64,000 nt of DNA from Halomonas salipaludis (GTDB lineage Bacteria; Pseudomonadota; Gammaproteobacteria; Pseudomonadales; Halomonadaceae). The stretch is taken from the NCBI RefSeq assembly GCF_002286975.1, contig NZ_NSKB01000004.1, positions 310,001-374,000 of the forward strand, read 5' to 3'. Under the pieces are notes generated by a model. The model made no database searches. It was not told the DNA's origin and saw only the letters and a program-made list of their open reading frames with translations. The translations under genes were made by a program, and so were the position numbers. Below are positions 29,397 through 38,873 of this stretch, piece by piece (within the stretch, counting starts at the first letter, position 1; each line of letters opens with the position of its first letter).

Positions 29397-29866
29397 GCAC
29401 CACCTCCGACCACATGCCGCATCACGTAGACGGTGATGATCGCCGCCACCAGGAAGGTCAGGGTCGCCACCAGCGAGCGCGGCGAGAGCCGCGCCAGGCC
29501 GCAGACGCCGTGCCCGCTGGTGCAGCCGCTGCCGAGTCCGGTGCCGACACCCACCAGCAGCCCCGCCAGCAGCATCAGCGCCACGCCACCGGCGGGCGCG
29601 CCGATCACCGCCCCCGTCACGTCAACGGCGTCGCCGGACGCGTTACCGAGCCCGCCACCCAGCGCCATCACCAGCAGCGGCCCGCTGATCAGGCCGAGCA
29701 GGAAGGTCAGCCGCCAAGCGCTGTCGCCCCTGGGTCGCGCCCAGATCAGGCTCGACAGGATGCCGCTGATACCCGCGATGCGGCCCATTGCGGCCATCAA
29801 CCACACTGCCGAGAGGCCGATCAACACGCCTCCCCCCAGCCCCTGCAGGCTTGCTATCAGATCCAT
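29393..29866 (-). CDS. YeeE/YedE-family transporter subunit
   Basis: This 157-residue membrane protein has several helices and the conserved block GLGSGCTSGHGVCGLARLSPRS, with the essential cysteine and SGHGxCG typical of YeeE/YedE. It is the partner of the DUF6691-type protein encoded directly after it with a four-base overlap. Downstream of sulP and a persulfide-dioxygenase-like gene, it probably imports thiosulfate or sulfane-sulfur species. Confidence 0.87.
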   Translation of the reverse strand: MDLIASLQGLGGGVLIGLSAVWLMAAMGRIAGISGILSSLIWARPRGDSAWRLTFLLGLISGPLLVMALGGGLGNASGDAVDVTGAVIGAPAGGVALMLLAGLLVGVGTGLGSGCTSGHGVCGLARLSPRSLVATLTFLVAAIITVYVMRHVVGGGA

Positions 29867-29904
29867 GATTATCTCCTTTGGTCTCTCTTGAATTGACGTT
29901 GGGC

Positions 29905-31671
<1,767 letters not shown>

Positions 31672-31681
31672 GGGCGAGGCC

Positions 31682-32563
31682 TCAGAAGGTATTGATCGGC
31701 ACCTTGAGGTAGACCTGACCGTTATCCTCGGCCGGCGGCATCTCCCCGGCGCGCATATTGACCTGTACCGAGGGGATGATCAGCTTGGGCATGCCGAGGG
31801 TGGCATCACGCTCGGTGCGCATCTTGACGAATGCCTCCTCGCTGATGCCCTCGTGGACATGCACGTTATGCGCCCGCTGCTCGGCGACGCTGGTCTGGTG
31901 CTGGTACTCCTCGCGATCCGGCGCCTTATAGTCGTGGCACAGGAACAGCCGAGTCTCCTCCGGCAGGGCCAGCACCTTTTGAATCGAGCGATACAGGGTG
32001 CGGGCGTCGCCGCCGGGGAAGTCGCAGCGGGCGGTGCCGTAGTCGGGCATGAACAGGGTGTCGCCGACGAAGGCGGCGTCACCGATCACGTAGGTCAGGC
32101 AAGCCGGCGTGTGGCCCGGGGTGTGCAGCACCCGCCCTTCCAGTTCACCGATGCGGAAAGTGTCGCCCTCCTCAAAGAGGCAGTCGAACTGGCTGCCGTC
32201 GCGGGCGAACTCGCTACCGGCGTTGAACGCCTTGCCGAAGACGTCTTGAACCACGGTGATCTTGGCGCCGATGCCGGTCTTGCCGCCCAGTTGCTCGTGC
32301 AGGTAGGGGGCCGCGGAAAGATGGTCGGCGTGGACATGGGTCTCGAGCATCCACGCCACCTCGAGCCGGTTGTCGCGGACGAAGGCGATGATCTCGTCGG
32401 CGGAGCGCACGTCGGTGCGCCCGGCGGCGTAGTCGAAGTCGAGCACCGAATCGAGGATCGCACAGGACTTGCTGTCGGGATCCTGCACCACATAGCTGAA
32501 GGTGTTGGTGGGCTCGTCGAAGAAGTGGGTGACGATTGGCAGGGGCGCGTTGGTACTGGACAT
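31682..32563 (-). CDS. MBL-fold persulfide dioxygenase-like protein (ETHE1/Blh type)
   Basis: This 293-residue metallo-beta-lactamase-fold protein has the metal motif ETHVHADHLSAAPYL (HxHxDH), a second histidine in LHTPGHTPACL and the Asp in FVGDTLFMPDYGTARCDFPGG. The latter extended block is typical of the ETHE1/Blh group, which oxidise glutathione persulfide to sulfite. It starts MSSTNAPLPIVTHFFDEPTN at 32563, with GGAGG about nine bases upstream, and leads an operon with SulP and the YeeE pair. Sulfite or sulfate handling by SulP would follow logically, but this is inferred. Confidence 0.86.
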   Translation of the reverse strand: MSSTNAPLPIVTHFFDEPTNTFSYVVQDPDSKSCAILDSVLDFDYAAGRTDVRSADEIIAFVRDNRLEVAWMLETHVHADHLSAAPYLHEQLGGKTGIGAKITVVQDVFGKAFNAGSEFARDGSQFDCLFEEGDTFRIGELEGRVLHTPGHTPACLTYVIGDAAFVGDTLFMPDYGTARCDFPGGDARTLYRSIQKVLALPEETRLFLCHDYKAPDREEYQHQTSVAEQRAHNVHVHEGISEEAFVKMRTERDATLGMPKLIIPSVQVNMRAGEMPPAEDNGQVYLKVPINTF

Positions 32564-32606
32564 GGGAAGCGGCCTCCATCGAAGTCGGGCTGTCAAATAT
32601 GACGTC

Positions 32607-32612
32607 AGTATA
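32607..32612 (-). promoter_or_regulatory. Likely -10 box of the persulfide/SulP/YeeE operon
   Basis: On the minus strand TATACT lies 44 bases before the MBL start in a markedly AT-rich stretch (about 32590-32660). The -35 region is weak, so an activator may be needed. The bacterial bigR-type operons of this family are commonly repressor controlled; no regulator gene of that type is next to it. Confidence 0.4.
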
Positions 32613-32678
32613 GCGCAACAAAGTTATAACATTAGACCGTTTTTTAATAAAAGAGATGTGCTTCATGCAGCTGACAGC

Positions 32679-32714
32679 CAGGCGCCCGTGACCTGATAGG
32701 GGCACGGGCGCCTG
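32679..32714. terminator. Strong hairpin between the MBL genes
   Basis: CAGGCGCCCGTG (32679-32690) pairs exactly with CACGGGCGCCTG (32703-32714) across a 12-base loop. It lies between the beta-CASP gene stop (32770, minus) and the sulfur operon promoter. No long U-run follows on either strand; it may end the minus-strand transcript. Confidence 0.5.
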
Positions 32715-32769
32715 CGCTGCCGCTTGATCTGGGCCAAGCGCAGCCGCCAGGCCAGCCGATACTCAACGC

Positions 32770-34179
32770 CTATAGCGCGATGCGCTCACCATAGAGAGGT
32801 ATGCCGGCTTGAATGCCGCTCTCCGCCAGCGCCGCCTGCAGCCGCTGCTGAGCCTGCGGCTCGCCGTGCACCAGATAGAAGCGGGGGGCGTTTCGGAAGG
32901 CGCCGGCCCAGCCGATCATGTCGGTCTGGCCGGCGTGGGCCGAAAAGCCACCCAGGGTATGGATCATGGCCTTGACCGGCAGCTCCTCGCCCAGCACCTT
33001 GACGCGCTCGGCGCCATCGACCAGCGCACGGCCCAGTGTGCCGGCGGCCTGAAAGCCGACGATCACTACCCGTGTGCTGGGCTTAGCGAGGTTGTAGCGG
33101 AAGTGGTGAAGGATGCGCCCGCCGGTACACATCCCGGCACCGGCGATGATGATCGCGCCGCCGTGGATGCGATTGATGGCCATCGACTCCTCCACCGTGC
33201 GGGTCAGCCTCAGCCCCGGCAGGTACTGACTGGGATCGCCCTGGGCGGCGACATTGAGCACCTTGAGGTCGTCACGGTTGAGCGCCGCTTTCTTGCGCGC
33301 ATAGAGTTCGGTGACGCGAATCGCCATGGGGCTGTCGAGGAAGATGCGCTGCTGCTTGAGGCGCCCCTGGTGGTAGAGCACGCTGAGGTGATAGAGGATC
33401 TCCTGTGTTCGCCCCACCGCGAAGGCCGGGATCAACACGTTGCCGCCTGCCGCATGGGCTTGCTCGAGCACCTCGGCAAACTCCTCCAGGGTCTCCTCCA
33501 GCGGACGATGATCGCGATCGCCGTAGGTGCTCTCCATCAGCACCACATCGGCATCGCGCGGCTTGTCGGGCGAGTGCATCAATACCGAATCGGGGTTGCC
33601 CAAATCGCCAGAGAACACCAGGCGCCGCTGACGCCCGCCGGCAGGCACACCGACCTCGACGATCGCCGAGCCAAGGATATGCCCGGCATCTCGAAACACC
33701 AGGCTGGCATCACCGTCTAACGACACCGCCCGCCCGTAGCCGTGGGGCATGCACATCGCCAGGGTGCGCTCGACATCGTCGAGGTCATAGAGCGGCTCGA
33801 GCAGCGGTTTGCCGGCCTTGCGCCGCCACTTGTTGTCCCACTCGATGTCCTTGGCCATCACGAAGGCGGCATCGCGCAGCATGATGTCGAGCAGCTCGGC
33901 GGTGTCTTGAGTGCAGTGGATGGGGCCGTTGAAGCCATCGCGCACCAGCTTGGGCAGCAGGCCGGCATGGTCGAGATGGCCATGGGAGAGCACCACCCCA
34001 TCGAGGCTGCGCGCCAACCTATCCAGCGGCTCGGCGTTGGCGCGCTCGGCGTCAGCGCCGCCCTGGTGCAGACCGCACTCCAGCAGCCAGCGATGCTCAC
34101 GGCCGCTGTCGTGGTACTCGATGAGATAGCGCGAGCCGGTGACCTCACCAACCGCACCGAGAAACGTCAGACTCGCCAT
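32770..34179 (-). CDS. Beta-CASP MBL-fold hydrolase (putative RNase)
   Basis: This 469-residue protein has the MBL metal motif LSHGHLDHAGLLPKL and the beta-CASP features LMESTYGDR, IPAFAVGRTQEI and SAHAGQTD (about residue 415). The family includes RNases and CPSF-type proteins; bacterial members of this type probably process RNA, but no specific substrate is known. It starts MASLTFLGAVGEVTGSRYLIE, the usual family opening. It stands alone on the minus strand, upstream of the hairpin at 32679. Confidence 0.88.
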   Translation of the reverse strand: MASLTFLGAVGEVTGSRYLIEYHDSGREHRWLLECGLHQGGADAERANAEPLDRLARSLDGVVLSHGHLDHAGLLPKLVRDGFNGPIHCTQDTAELLDIMLRDAAFVMAKDIEWDNKWRRKAGKPLLEPLYDLDDVERTLAMCMPHGYGRAVSLDGDASLVFRDAGHILGSAIVEVGVPAGGRQRRLVFSGDLGNPDSVLMHSPDKPRDADVVLMESTYGDRDHRPLEETLEEFAEVLEQAHAAGGNVLIPAFAVGRTQEILYHLSVLYHQGRLKQQRIFLDSPMAIRVTELYARKKAALNRDDLKVLNVAAQGDPSQYLPGLRLTRTVEESMAINRIHGGAIIIAGAGMCTGGRILHHFRYNLAKPSTRVVIVGFQAAGTLGRALVDGAERVKVLGEELPVKAMIHTLGGFSAHAGQTDMIGWAGAFRNAPRFYLVHGEPQAQQRLQAALAESGIQAGIPLYGERIAL

Positions 34180-34256
34180 GATCGCTCCGCCGCTGCTGGA
34201 TTATCTTTTCAGCATAAGCGAGATAACGTGGGCTGGCGTTGATCCAGCGCAGTCGT

Positions 34257-35477
34257 TTACACCTTGCCCTGGTTGTCGAGCTCCACCGCGGCGTGCATGC
34301 GCTCGAGCAGGTCCGGGATCGCCGCCTGCACGCGGTTCCAGCTGGGGATGAAGGGCTTGTCGCGAGGGTTGTCGAGAAACGCTGCACCGGCCTCCATGAT
34401 ATTGCTGGCGAACAGCTCCACCGCCTGCTCCTCGCTGTGTCGGTCGAGCTTCAAGCCATTCATCATGGCGTCGTTGTCGTAGGCCTCGATCAGGTCGAGG
34501 GCGATGCGGTAGTAGGTGGCCTTGATGGTGCGGAAGCTCTCGGCACTGATCTGCACGCCCAGGGTGGCGAGCTTGCGATACAGCGCCTTGGCGATATCCA
34601 GGCTCATGCGGTTGAGCCCGCCGGAGGGATCCTCCTGCGAGACCGGCTGATGCTTGTGGTCGTAAATATCGGCGATATCCACCTGGCACAGCCGCTTAGT
34701 GGAGTAGTTGCGGTGCACCTCGGAGAGCACGCCGATCTCCAGGCCCCAGTCGCTGGGGATGCGGATGCCGTCGAGCACGTCGGCACGCATCGAGAACTCG
34801 CCGGAGAGCGGATAGCGGTAGCTGTCCAGGTAATCGAGATACGGCAGCGGGCCGTAGATCTTCTTCAGCGCACGGATCAGCGGCGTGACCATCAGCCGCG
34901 CCACGCGGCCGTTGAGCTTGCCGTCGGCGATGCGCGAGTAGTAGCCCTTGCAGAACTCGTAGTTGAACTGGGGGTGGGCCACCGGGTAGATCAGCCGGGC
35001 CAGCAGGCTGCGGTCGTAGGTAACGATATCGCAGTCGTGCAGCGCCACTGCCTCGGCGCGCCGCGAGGCCTGGATGTACCCGGAGCAGAACCATACGTTG
35101 CGCCCCTTGCCCGGCTCCTGGGGCGAGATGTTCTCGGCGGCGAGCTCCTCGTCCAGGGCCTTGAGACGCGGGCCGTCGTTCCACAGGATGCGATGGTGCT
35201 GCGGCAGCCGCGAGAAGAACTCGCGGGCGTGGAGGAACTGCTCGCGGTCGGCGCGATCCAGTCCGATGACGATCTCGGAGAGATACGGCACCTTGGCCAG
35301 CTCGTCGACGATATGCGACAGCGCCGGGCCCTCCAGTTCGGAGTAGAGCGAGGGCAGGATCAGGCCCATCGGGCGGCGCATCGAGAAGCGCACTAGGTCG
35401 GCCTCCAGCGCCTCCACCGGGCGTTGGGTCAGGTTATGGAAGTTGGTGATGATACCGTTCTGATAGAAATCACTCAT
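34257..35477 (-). CDS. gpgS: Glucosyl-3-phosphoglycerate synthase-like glycosyltransferase (GT81)
   Basis: This 406-residue glycosyltransferase resembles the bacterial glucosyl-3-phosphoglycerate synthase group, which transfers glucose from NDP-glucose to 3-phosphoglycerate. Visible elements are GLILPSLYSELEGPALSHIV, EIVIGLDRADREQF and AVALHDCDIVTYDRS (metal-binding acidic loop), then DWGLEIGVLSEVHRNY. It is followed by no close gene and preceded by the phosphatase gene with a four-base overlap, the classic GpgS/GpgP two-step pair for glucosylglycerate, an osmolyte of halophiles under nitrogen limitation. Donor specificity is inferred from the pair. Confidence 0.88.
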   Translation of the reverse strand: MSDFYQNGIITNFHNLTQRPVEALEADLVRFSMRRPMGLILPSLYSELEGPALSHIVDELAKVPYLSEIVIGLDRADREQFLHAREFFSRLPQHHRILWNDGPRLKALDEELAAENISPQEPGKGRNVWFCSGYIQASRRAEAVALHDCDIVTYDRSLLARLIYPVAHPQFNYEFCKGYYSRIADGKLNGRVARLMVTPLIRALKKIYGPLPYLDYLDSYRYPLSGEFSMRADVLDGIRIPSDWGLEIGVLSEVHRNYSTKRLCQVDIADIYDHKHQPVSQEDPSGGLNRMSLDIAKALYRKLATLGVQISAESFRTIKATYYRIALDLIEAYDNDAMMNGLKLDRHSEEQAVELFASNIMEAGAAFLDNPRDKPFIPSWNRVQAAIPDLLERMHAAVELDNQGKV

Positions 35478-36358
35478 CGCTCGCGCTCCTTGCCATTGGC
35501 GCCGTCACCGACGGCCTCGGGAATCTCGTCGCCCCACCAGTGTTCCAGCCCTTCTACCCAGCCTCGCGGGCCATCCAGCGCGGCGCAGTACAGCATCGGG
35601 TTGTCAACCTCGACGCACTGGCCATGGTGGCCGGGAATCAGCACTCCGCGGTCCACGGCGTCGAGCATGGGCACGTCATTAGGCCCGTCGCCCAGACCCA
35701 AGGTAATCGGTTGGCTGCCGCGCAGCGATGTAAAACGCTCGATCAGCCACGCCACCGAGGCGCCCTTGTGCACCTCGCCCATCACGTGCCAGAAGCGCCC
35801 ACCGCGGGTCAGGCGCAGGCCATCGTCGGACAGGGCTTGGCGAAAGCGCTCCAGGGCCGCGCCATCGTCCTGCCAGATCAGCGGCTCGCTACCCTCTCGC
35901 ACCCGGGCCTGGCGGGCGGCCGGCTCGGGCAGGCCGGTGTGCGCGACGATCTCGTCGAGGGACATGTCGCCCATGCCGCGGAATGCGACGCCAAGCCGCT
36001 CGCGAATCACTTCGAGGCGAGTGCGGATAAAACCGATATCCAACCCCGGCGTCTTGATCGCAAGGCCGTGCGGGTCGGCAGGATCGCGATCCAGACGGGC
36101 ATGCTGCCAGGCCGGTGGCAGCCCGATCACCGCACCGTTTTCGGCGATGAACGGGCTCTTGGCCAGACCCAGCTCGAGGCGCAGCGAAAGCAGCTCGGCG
36201 CGGGTCTTGCTGGTCACCGGAACCACCGCGACGCCCGCCACGGCAAGACGCGTCAGCCACACCTTGGCCGGCGACCAGTCGTAGCTGTCGTGGTCGAGCA
36301 GTGAGCCGTCGAGATCGGTGAAGACCAGGCGTGGCGGTGACACTGGGGCGTGATTCAT
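35474..36358 (-). CDS. HAD phosphatase, mannosyl/glucosyl-3-phosphoglycerate phosphatase family
   Basis: This 294-residue HAD phosphatase has motif I LVFTDLDGSLLDHDSYDW, motif II VVPVTSKTRAELLSL, ENGAVIGLPP and motif IV ITLGLGDGPNDVPMLDAVD. It belongs to the MpgP-like group, which removes the phosphate from glycosyl-3-phosphoglycerate to give the solute glycosylglycerate. ATG at 36358 (MNHAPVSPPRL) is chosen over an upstream in-frame codon. Its stop overlaps the gpgS start (ATGA), so the two products are probably made in equal amounts. Confidence 0.88.
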   Translation of the reverse strand: MNHAPVSPPRLVFTDLDGSLLDHDSYDWSPAKVWLTRLAVAGVAVVPVTSKTRAELLSLRLELGLAKSPFIAENGAVIGLPPAWQHARLDRDPADPHGLAIKTPGLDIGFIRTRLEVIRERLGVAFRGMGDMSLDEIVAHTGLPEPAARQARVREGSEPLIWQDDGAALERFRQALSDDGLRLTRGGRFWHVMGEVHKGASVAWLIERFTSLRGSQPITLGLGDGPNDVPMLDAVDRGVLIPGHHGQCVEVDNPMLYCAALDGPRGWVEGLEHWWGDEIPEAVGDGANGKERER

Positions 36359-36684
36359 ACGACACCTGCTGACGTGCAAGGGAGTGCGCGTACTTGCGCA
36401 TTACTGGTGACACTAGCACGTGGCGTGCCAGTTCGCTGCGAACGCCTGTGGGCGCTCGCTCGGCGTGCCTCCGTCACGTTCCGAAGGCACTCACAGCCAC
36501 TGCTATGCACCATCCTGGATAATGCAAAAACGCCACTTTGGTGCAACCAGCGGCCGCACTGACGTTCAGGTGTGCGCTTCTCAAAGCATTGAAAACTTGC
36601 CCCTGCGGCAGTCGTCATGGGTAACATGTCGGGCTTGGGTCAGGCGTGCCACTGCCAGATCTGCTGCCAGAGGACGGTTCTACC
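36359..36684. other. Gene-free 326-base spacer with spaced TGCACCA/TGGTGCA repeats
   Basis: No frame here is convincing. TGCACCA (36506-36512) and TGGTGCA (36539-36545) are exact inverted half-sites of the NtrC type but are 26 bases apart instead of a few. The spacer is the divergent region between the phosphatase gene and the Popeye-like gene, so both promoters should lie here. Confidence 0.4.
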
Positions 36685-37317
36685 ATGACCACAGGGCTAT
36701 TTTTCTTTGCCAATCTACTGTTCTGCCTCGCTTATCTAGTGCGCGACATGGCCTACCTGCGCGCCATCACCATCCTCGCTGCACTGAGTACGCTGCCCTA
36801 CTTCTATTTTCTCGACACCCCACTCTATTCGGCAATTGGCTGGCAAATCGCCTTTATCGCCATCAACGCTTTCAACCTCACCGTGCTGCTGCTGGCGCGA
36901 CGGCCGGTGGTACTGGATGATGACCAACGCTGGCTGCACCGCCACACCTTTCGCATGCTCACACCGCGAGAAATGCTCAAGGTGCTGCGCCCGACCCAGC
37001 GTCGACACTGCCCAGCAGACGCTGCTCTGATCGAGCAGGATCAACCGCTTGATCGGCTGATCCTGCTGCTCGATGGTGAGGCAGAGGTGCATGCCGACGG
37101 GCAGCACCGCGCCACGCTGCGTCCGGGTGACTTCGCCGGCGAGATGAGTTTCGTCACCGGCAAGCCCGCCAGCGCTACGGTGGTTACCAAAGGCGCCATC
37201 GACTACTTGAGCTGGCGACGCCGCGACCTCGAGGCACTTTACCAGCGCGACCCGCGTCTCAAGGATGCCATGCAGGGGGTGATCGGTGCCGATATGGCCA
37301 GAAAGCTGACTCGCTGA
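36685..37317 (+). CDS. Popeye-like membrane protein with cyclic-nucleotide-binding-type domain
   Basis: This 210-residue protein has three hydrophobic helices (about 5-18, 22-42 and 46-70) followed by a cyclic-nucleotide-binding fold (about 90-205), the layout of bacterial Popeye-domain proteins. The phosphate-binding region reads FAGEMSFVTGKPASATVV: the conserved Gly-Glu is present, but the Arg that contacts the cyclic phosphate in CRP-type domains (PRxA) is Ala. It may therefore bind a different ligand or none. ATG at 36685 is chosen because the membrane segment starts directly after it; an upstream frame reaching 36646 adds an unlikely N-terminus. It is divergent from the gpg pair and convergent with glyA. 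Confidence 0.8.
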   Translation: MTTGLFFFANLLFCLAYLVRDMAYLRAITILAALSTLPYFYFLDTPLYSAIGWQIAFIAINAFNLTVLLLARRPVVLDDDQRWLHRHTFRMLTPREMLKVLRPTQRRHCPADAALIEQDQPLDRLILLLDGEAEVHADGQHRATLRPGDFAGEMSFVTGKPASATVVTKGAIDYLSWRRRDLEALYQRDPRLKDAMQGVIGADMARKLTR

Positions 37318-37389
37318 GCCGCCACAGCGCCTGCATGTTGCATTGCACTGAACGCACTCCGATTCACGCTAATCCAGTACCCAAAAGCA

Positions 37390-37419
37390 AGAAGCGCCCC
37401 GCCAAGGCGGAGCGCTTCT
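37390..37419 (-). terminator. Intrinsic terminator of glyA
   Basis: AGAAGCGC (37390-37397) and GCGCTTCT (37412-37419) pair, with an inner CCGCC/GGCGG stem and one C-A mismatch. On the minus strand the stem is followed by TGCTTTT, and it lies 29 bases after the glyA stop. Confidence 0.8.
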
Positions 37420-37447
37420 GGATGCTGTCAGCAATGAGGATAAGCGA

Positions 37448-38716
37448 TCAGTCGCGATACACCGGCAGGCGCGCGCAGACCGCTTCTACCTTGGCCTTGA
37501 CCTCGGCCTCGATGCCATCGGTGCTCTCAGCCTTGGCCATCACGTCGAGGATGTCGCAAATCCAGCCGGCGAGGTCCTTGCACTCGGCTTCGCCAAAGCC
37601 GCGGGTGGTCACCGCCGGGGTGCCGATGCGCAGTCCGGAGGTCACGAAGGGGCTCTGCGGGTCGCCGGGCACGGCGTTCTTGTTGACGGTGATATGCGCG
37701 CGCCCCAGGGCAGCATCGGCGTCCTTGCCGGTCAGGCCCTGCTTGACCAGCGACAGCAGGAAGAGGTGGTCCTCGGTACCGCCGGAGACCACGTCGAAGC
37801 CGCGCTCGATGAACACGCCTGCCATCGCCTGGGCATTCTTGACCACCTGCTGCTGGTAGGCCTTGAAGCCCGGCGCCATGGCTTCCTTGAAGCAGATCGC
37901 CTTGGCGGCGATGACGTGCTCTAGCGGGCCGCCCTGACCGCCAGGGAAGACCGCCGACTGCAGCTTCTTCTCGATCTCGGCGTCGCCCTCGCTGGAGAGG
38001 ATCAGGCCACCGCGCGGGCCGCGCAGGGTCTTGTGGGTGGTGGTGGTGACCACGTGGGCGTGGGGCAGCGGCGTGGGGTAGACACCGGCGGCGACCAGGC
38101 CGGCGACGTGGGCCATGTCGACCAGCAGGTAGGCGCCCACCTCGTCGGCGATCTCGCGGAACCTGGCCCAGTCGATGATCTGCGAGTAGGCAGAGAAGCC
38201 GGCGATGATCATCTTCGGCTGGTGCTCGCGGGCAAGCGCAGCCACTTCGTCATAGTCGATCAGGCCGTCTTCGCCGAGGCCGTACTGCACGGCATTGTAG
38301 TGCTTGCCGGAGAAGTTGGGCTTGGCGCCATGAGTCAGGTGGCCACCGGCGTCGAGGCTCATCCCGAGCACGGTGTCGCCGGGCTTGACCAGCGCCTGGA
38401 AGACCGCGCCGTTGGCCTGGGAGCCGGAGTGCGGCTGGACGTTGGCGTAACTGGCCCCAAACAGCTGCTTGGCATAGTCGATGGCCAGCTGCTCGACGAT
38501 GTCGACGTACTCGCAGCCGCCGTAGTAGCGCTTGCCGGGGTAGCCTTCCGCATACTTGTTGGTCAGCTGGCTGCCCTGGGCTTCCATCACCCGGGGGCTT
38601 GCATAGTTCTCGGAGGCGATCAGCTCGATGTGCGCTTCCTGGCGTGCGACTTCCTTGTTCATCGCATCCAGCAGGGCATCATCGAAACCGGCAATGGTCA
38701 TATCACGGCTGAACAT
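37448..38716 (-). CDS. glyA: Serine hydroxymethyltransferase
   Basis: This 422-residue PLP enzyme interconverts serine and glycine, supplying one-carbon units to folate. Evidence: [19 protein letters not shown] start, [35 protein letters not shown] and the PLP lysine in [16 protein letters not shown]. The length and order are normal. A terminator follows its stop and a perfect hairpin lies 70 bases before its start. No glycine riboswitch was seen. Confidence 0.98.
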   Translation of the reverse strand: MFSRDMTIAGFDDALLDAMNKEVARQEAHIELIASENYASPRVMEAQGSQLTNKYAEGYPGKRYYGGCEYVDIVEQLAIDYAKQLFGASYANVQPHSGSQANGAVFQALVKPGDTVLGMSLDAGGHLTHGAKPNFSGKHYNAVQYGLGEDGLIDYDEVAALAREHQPKMIIAGFSAYSQIIDWARFREIADEVGAYLLVDMAHVAGLVAAGVYPTPLPHAHVVTTTTHKTLRGPRGGLILSSEGDAEIEKKLQSAVFPGGQGGPLEHVIAAKAICFKEAMAPGFKAYQQQVVKNAQAMAGVFIERGFDVVSGGTEDHLFLLSLVKQGLTGKDADAALGRAHITVNKNAVPGDPQSPFVTSGLRIGTPAVTTRGFGEAECKDLAGWICDILDVMAKAESTDGIEAEVKAKVEAVCARLPVYRD

Positions 38717-38785
38717 CGTCGTGGGTCCTCAATCGGGGGCGAACGATAGGCAAAATCGAGAGGCGCCATGATACCCCAGCCCATG

Positions 38786-38807
38786 CCCCCTTTCACATGA
38801 AAGGGGG
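38786..38807. other. Perfect hairpin in the glyA leader region
   Basis: CCCCCTTTCA (38786-38795) and TGAAAGGGGG (38798-38807) are exact inverted copies around CA. It lies between the glyA start and the end of the ybbP-like gene, both on the minus strand. No U-run follows on the minus strand, so it is either a ybbP-end stem or a leader element of glyA. Confidence 0.55.
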
Positions 38808-38873
38808 TCATGGCTGCCCGAGTATTTCTCACTTTCGCTTTAGCCAGGCTAAACCCGCGGCCAGGGGAAACGG

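Noticed and set aside
38717-38873. Possible glycine riboswitch before glyA
   Set aside because: The spacer is too short for a tandem glycine aptamer and shows only one simple hairpin.
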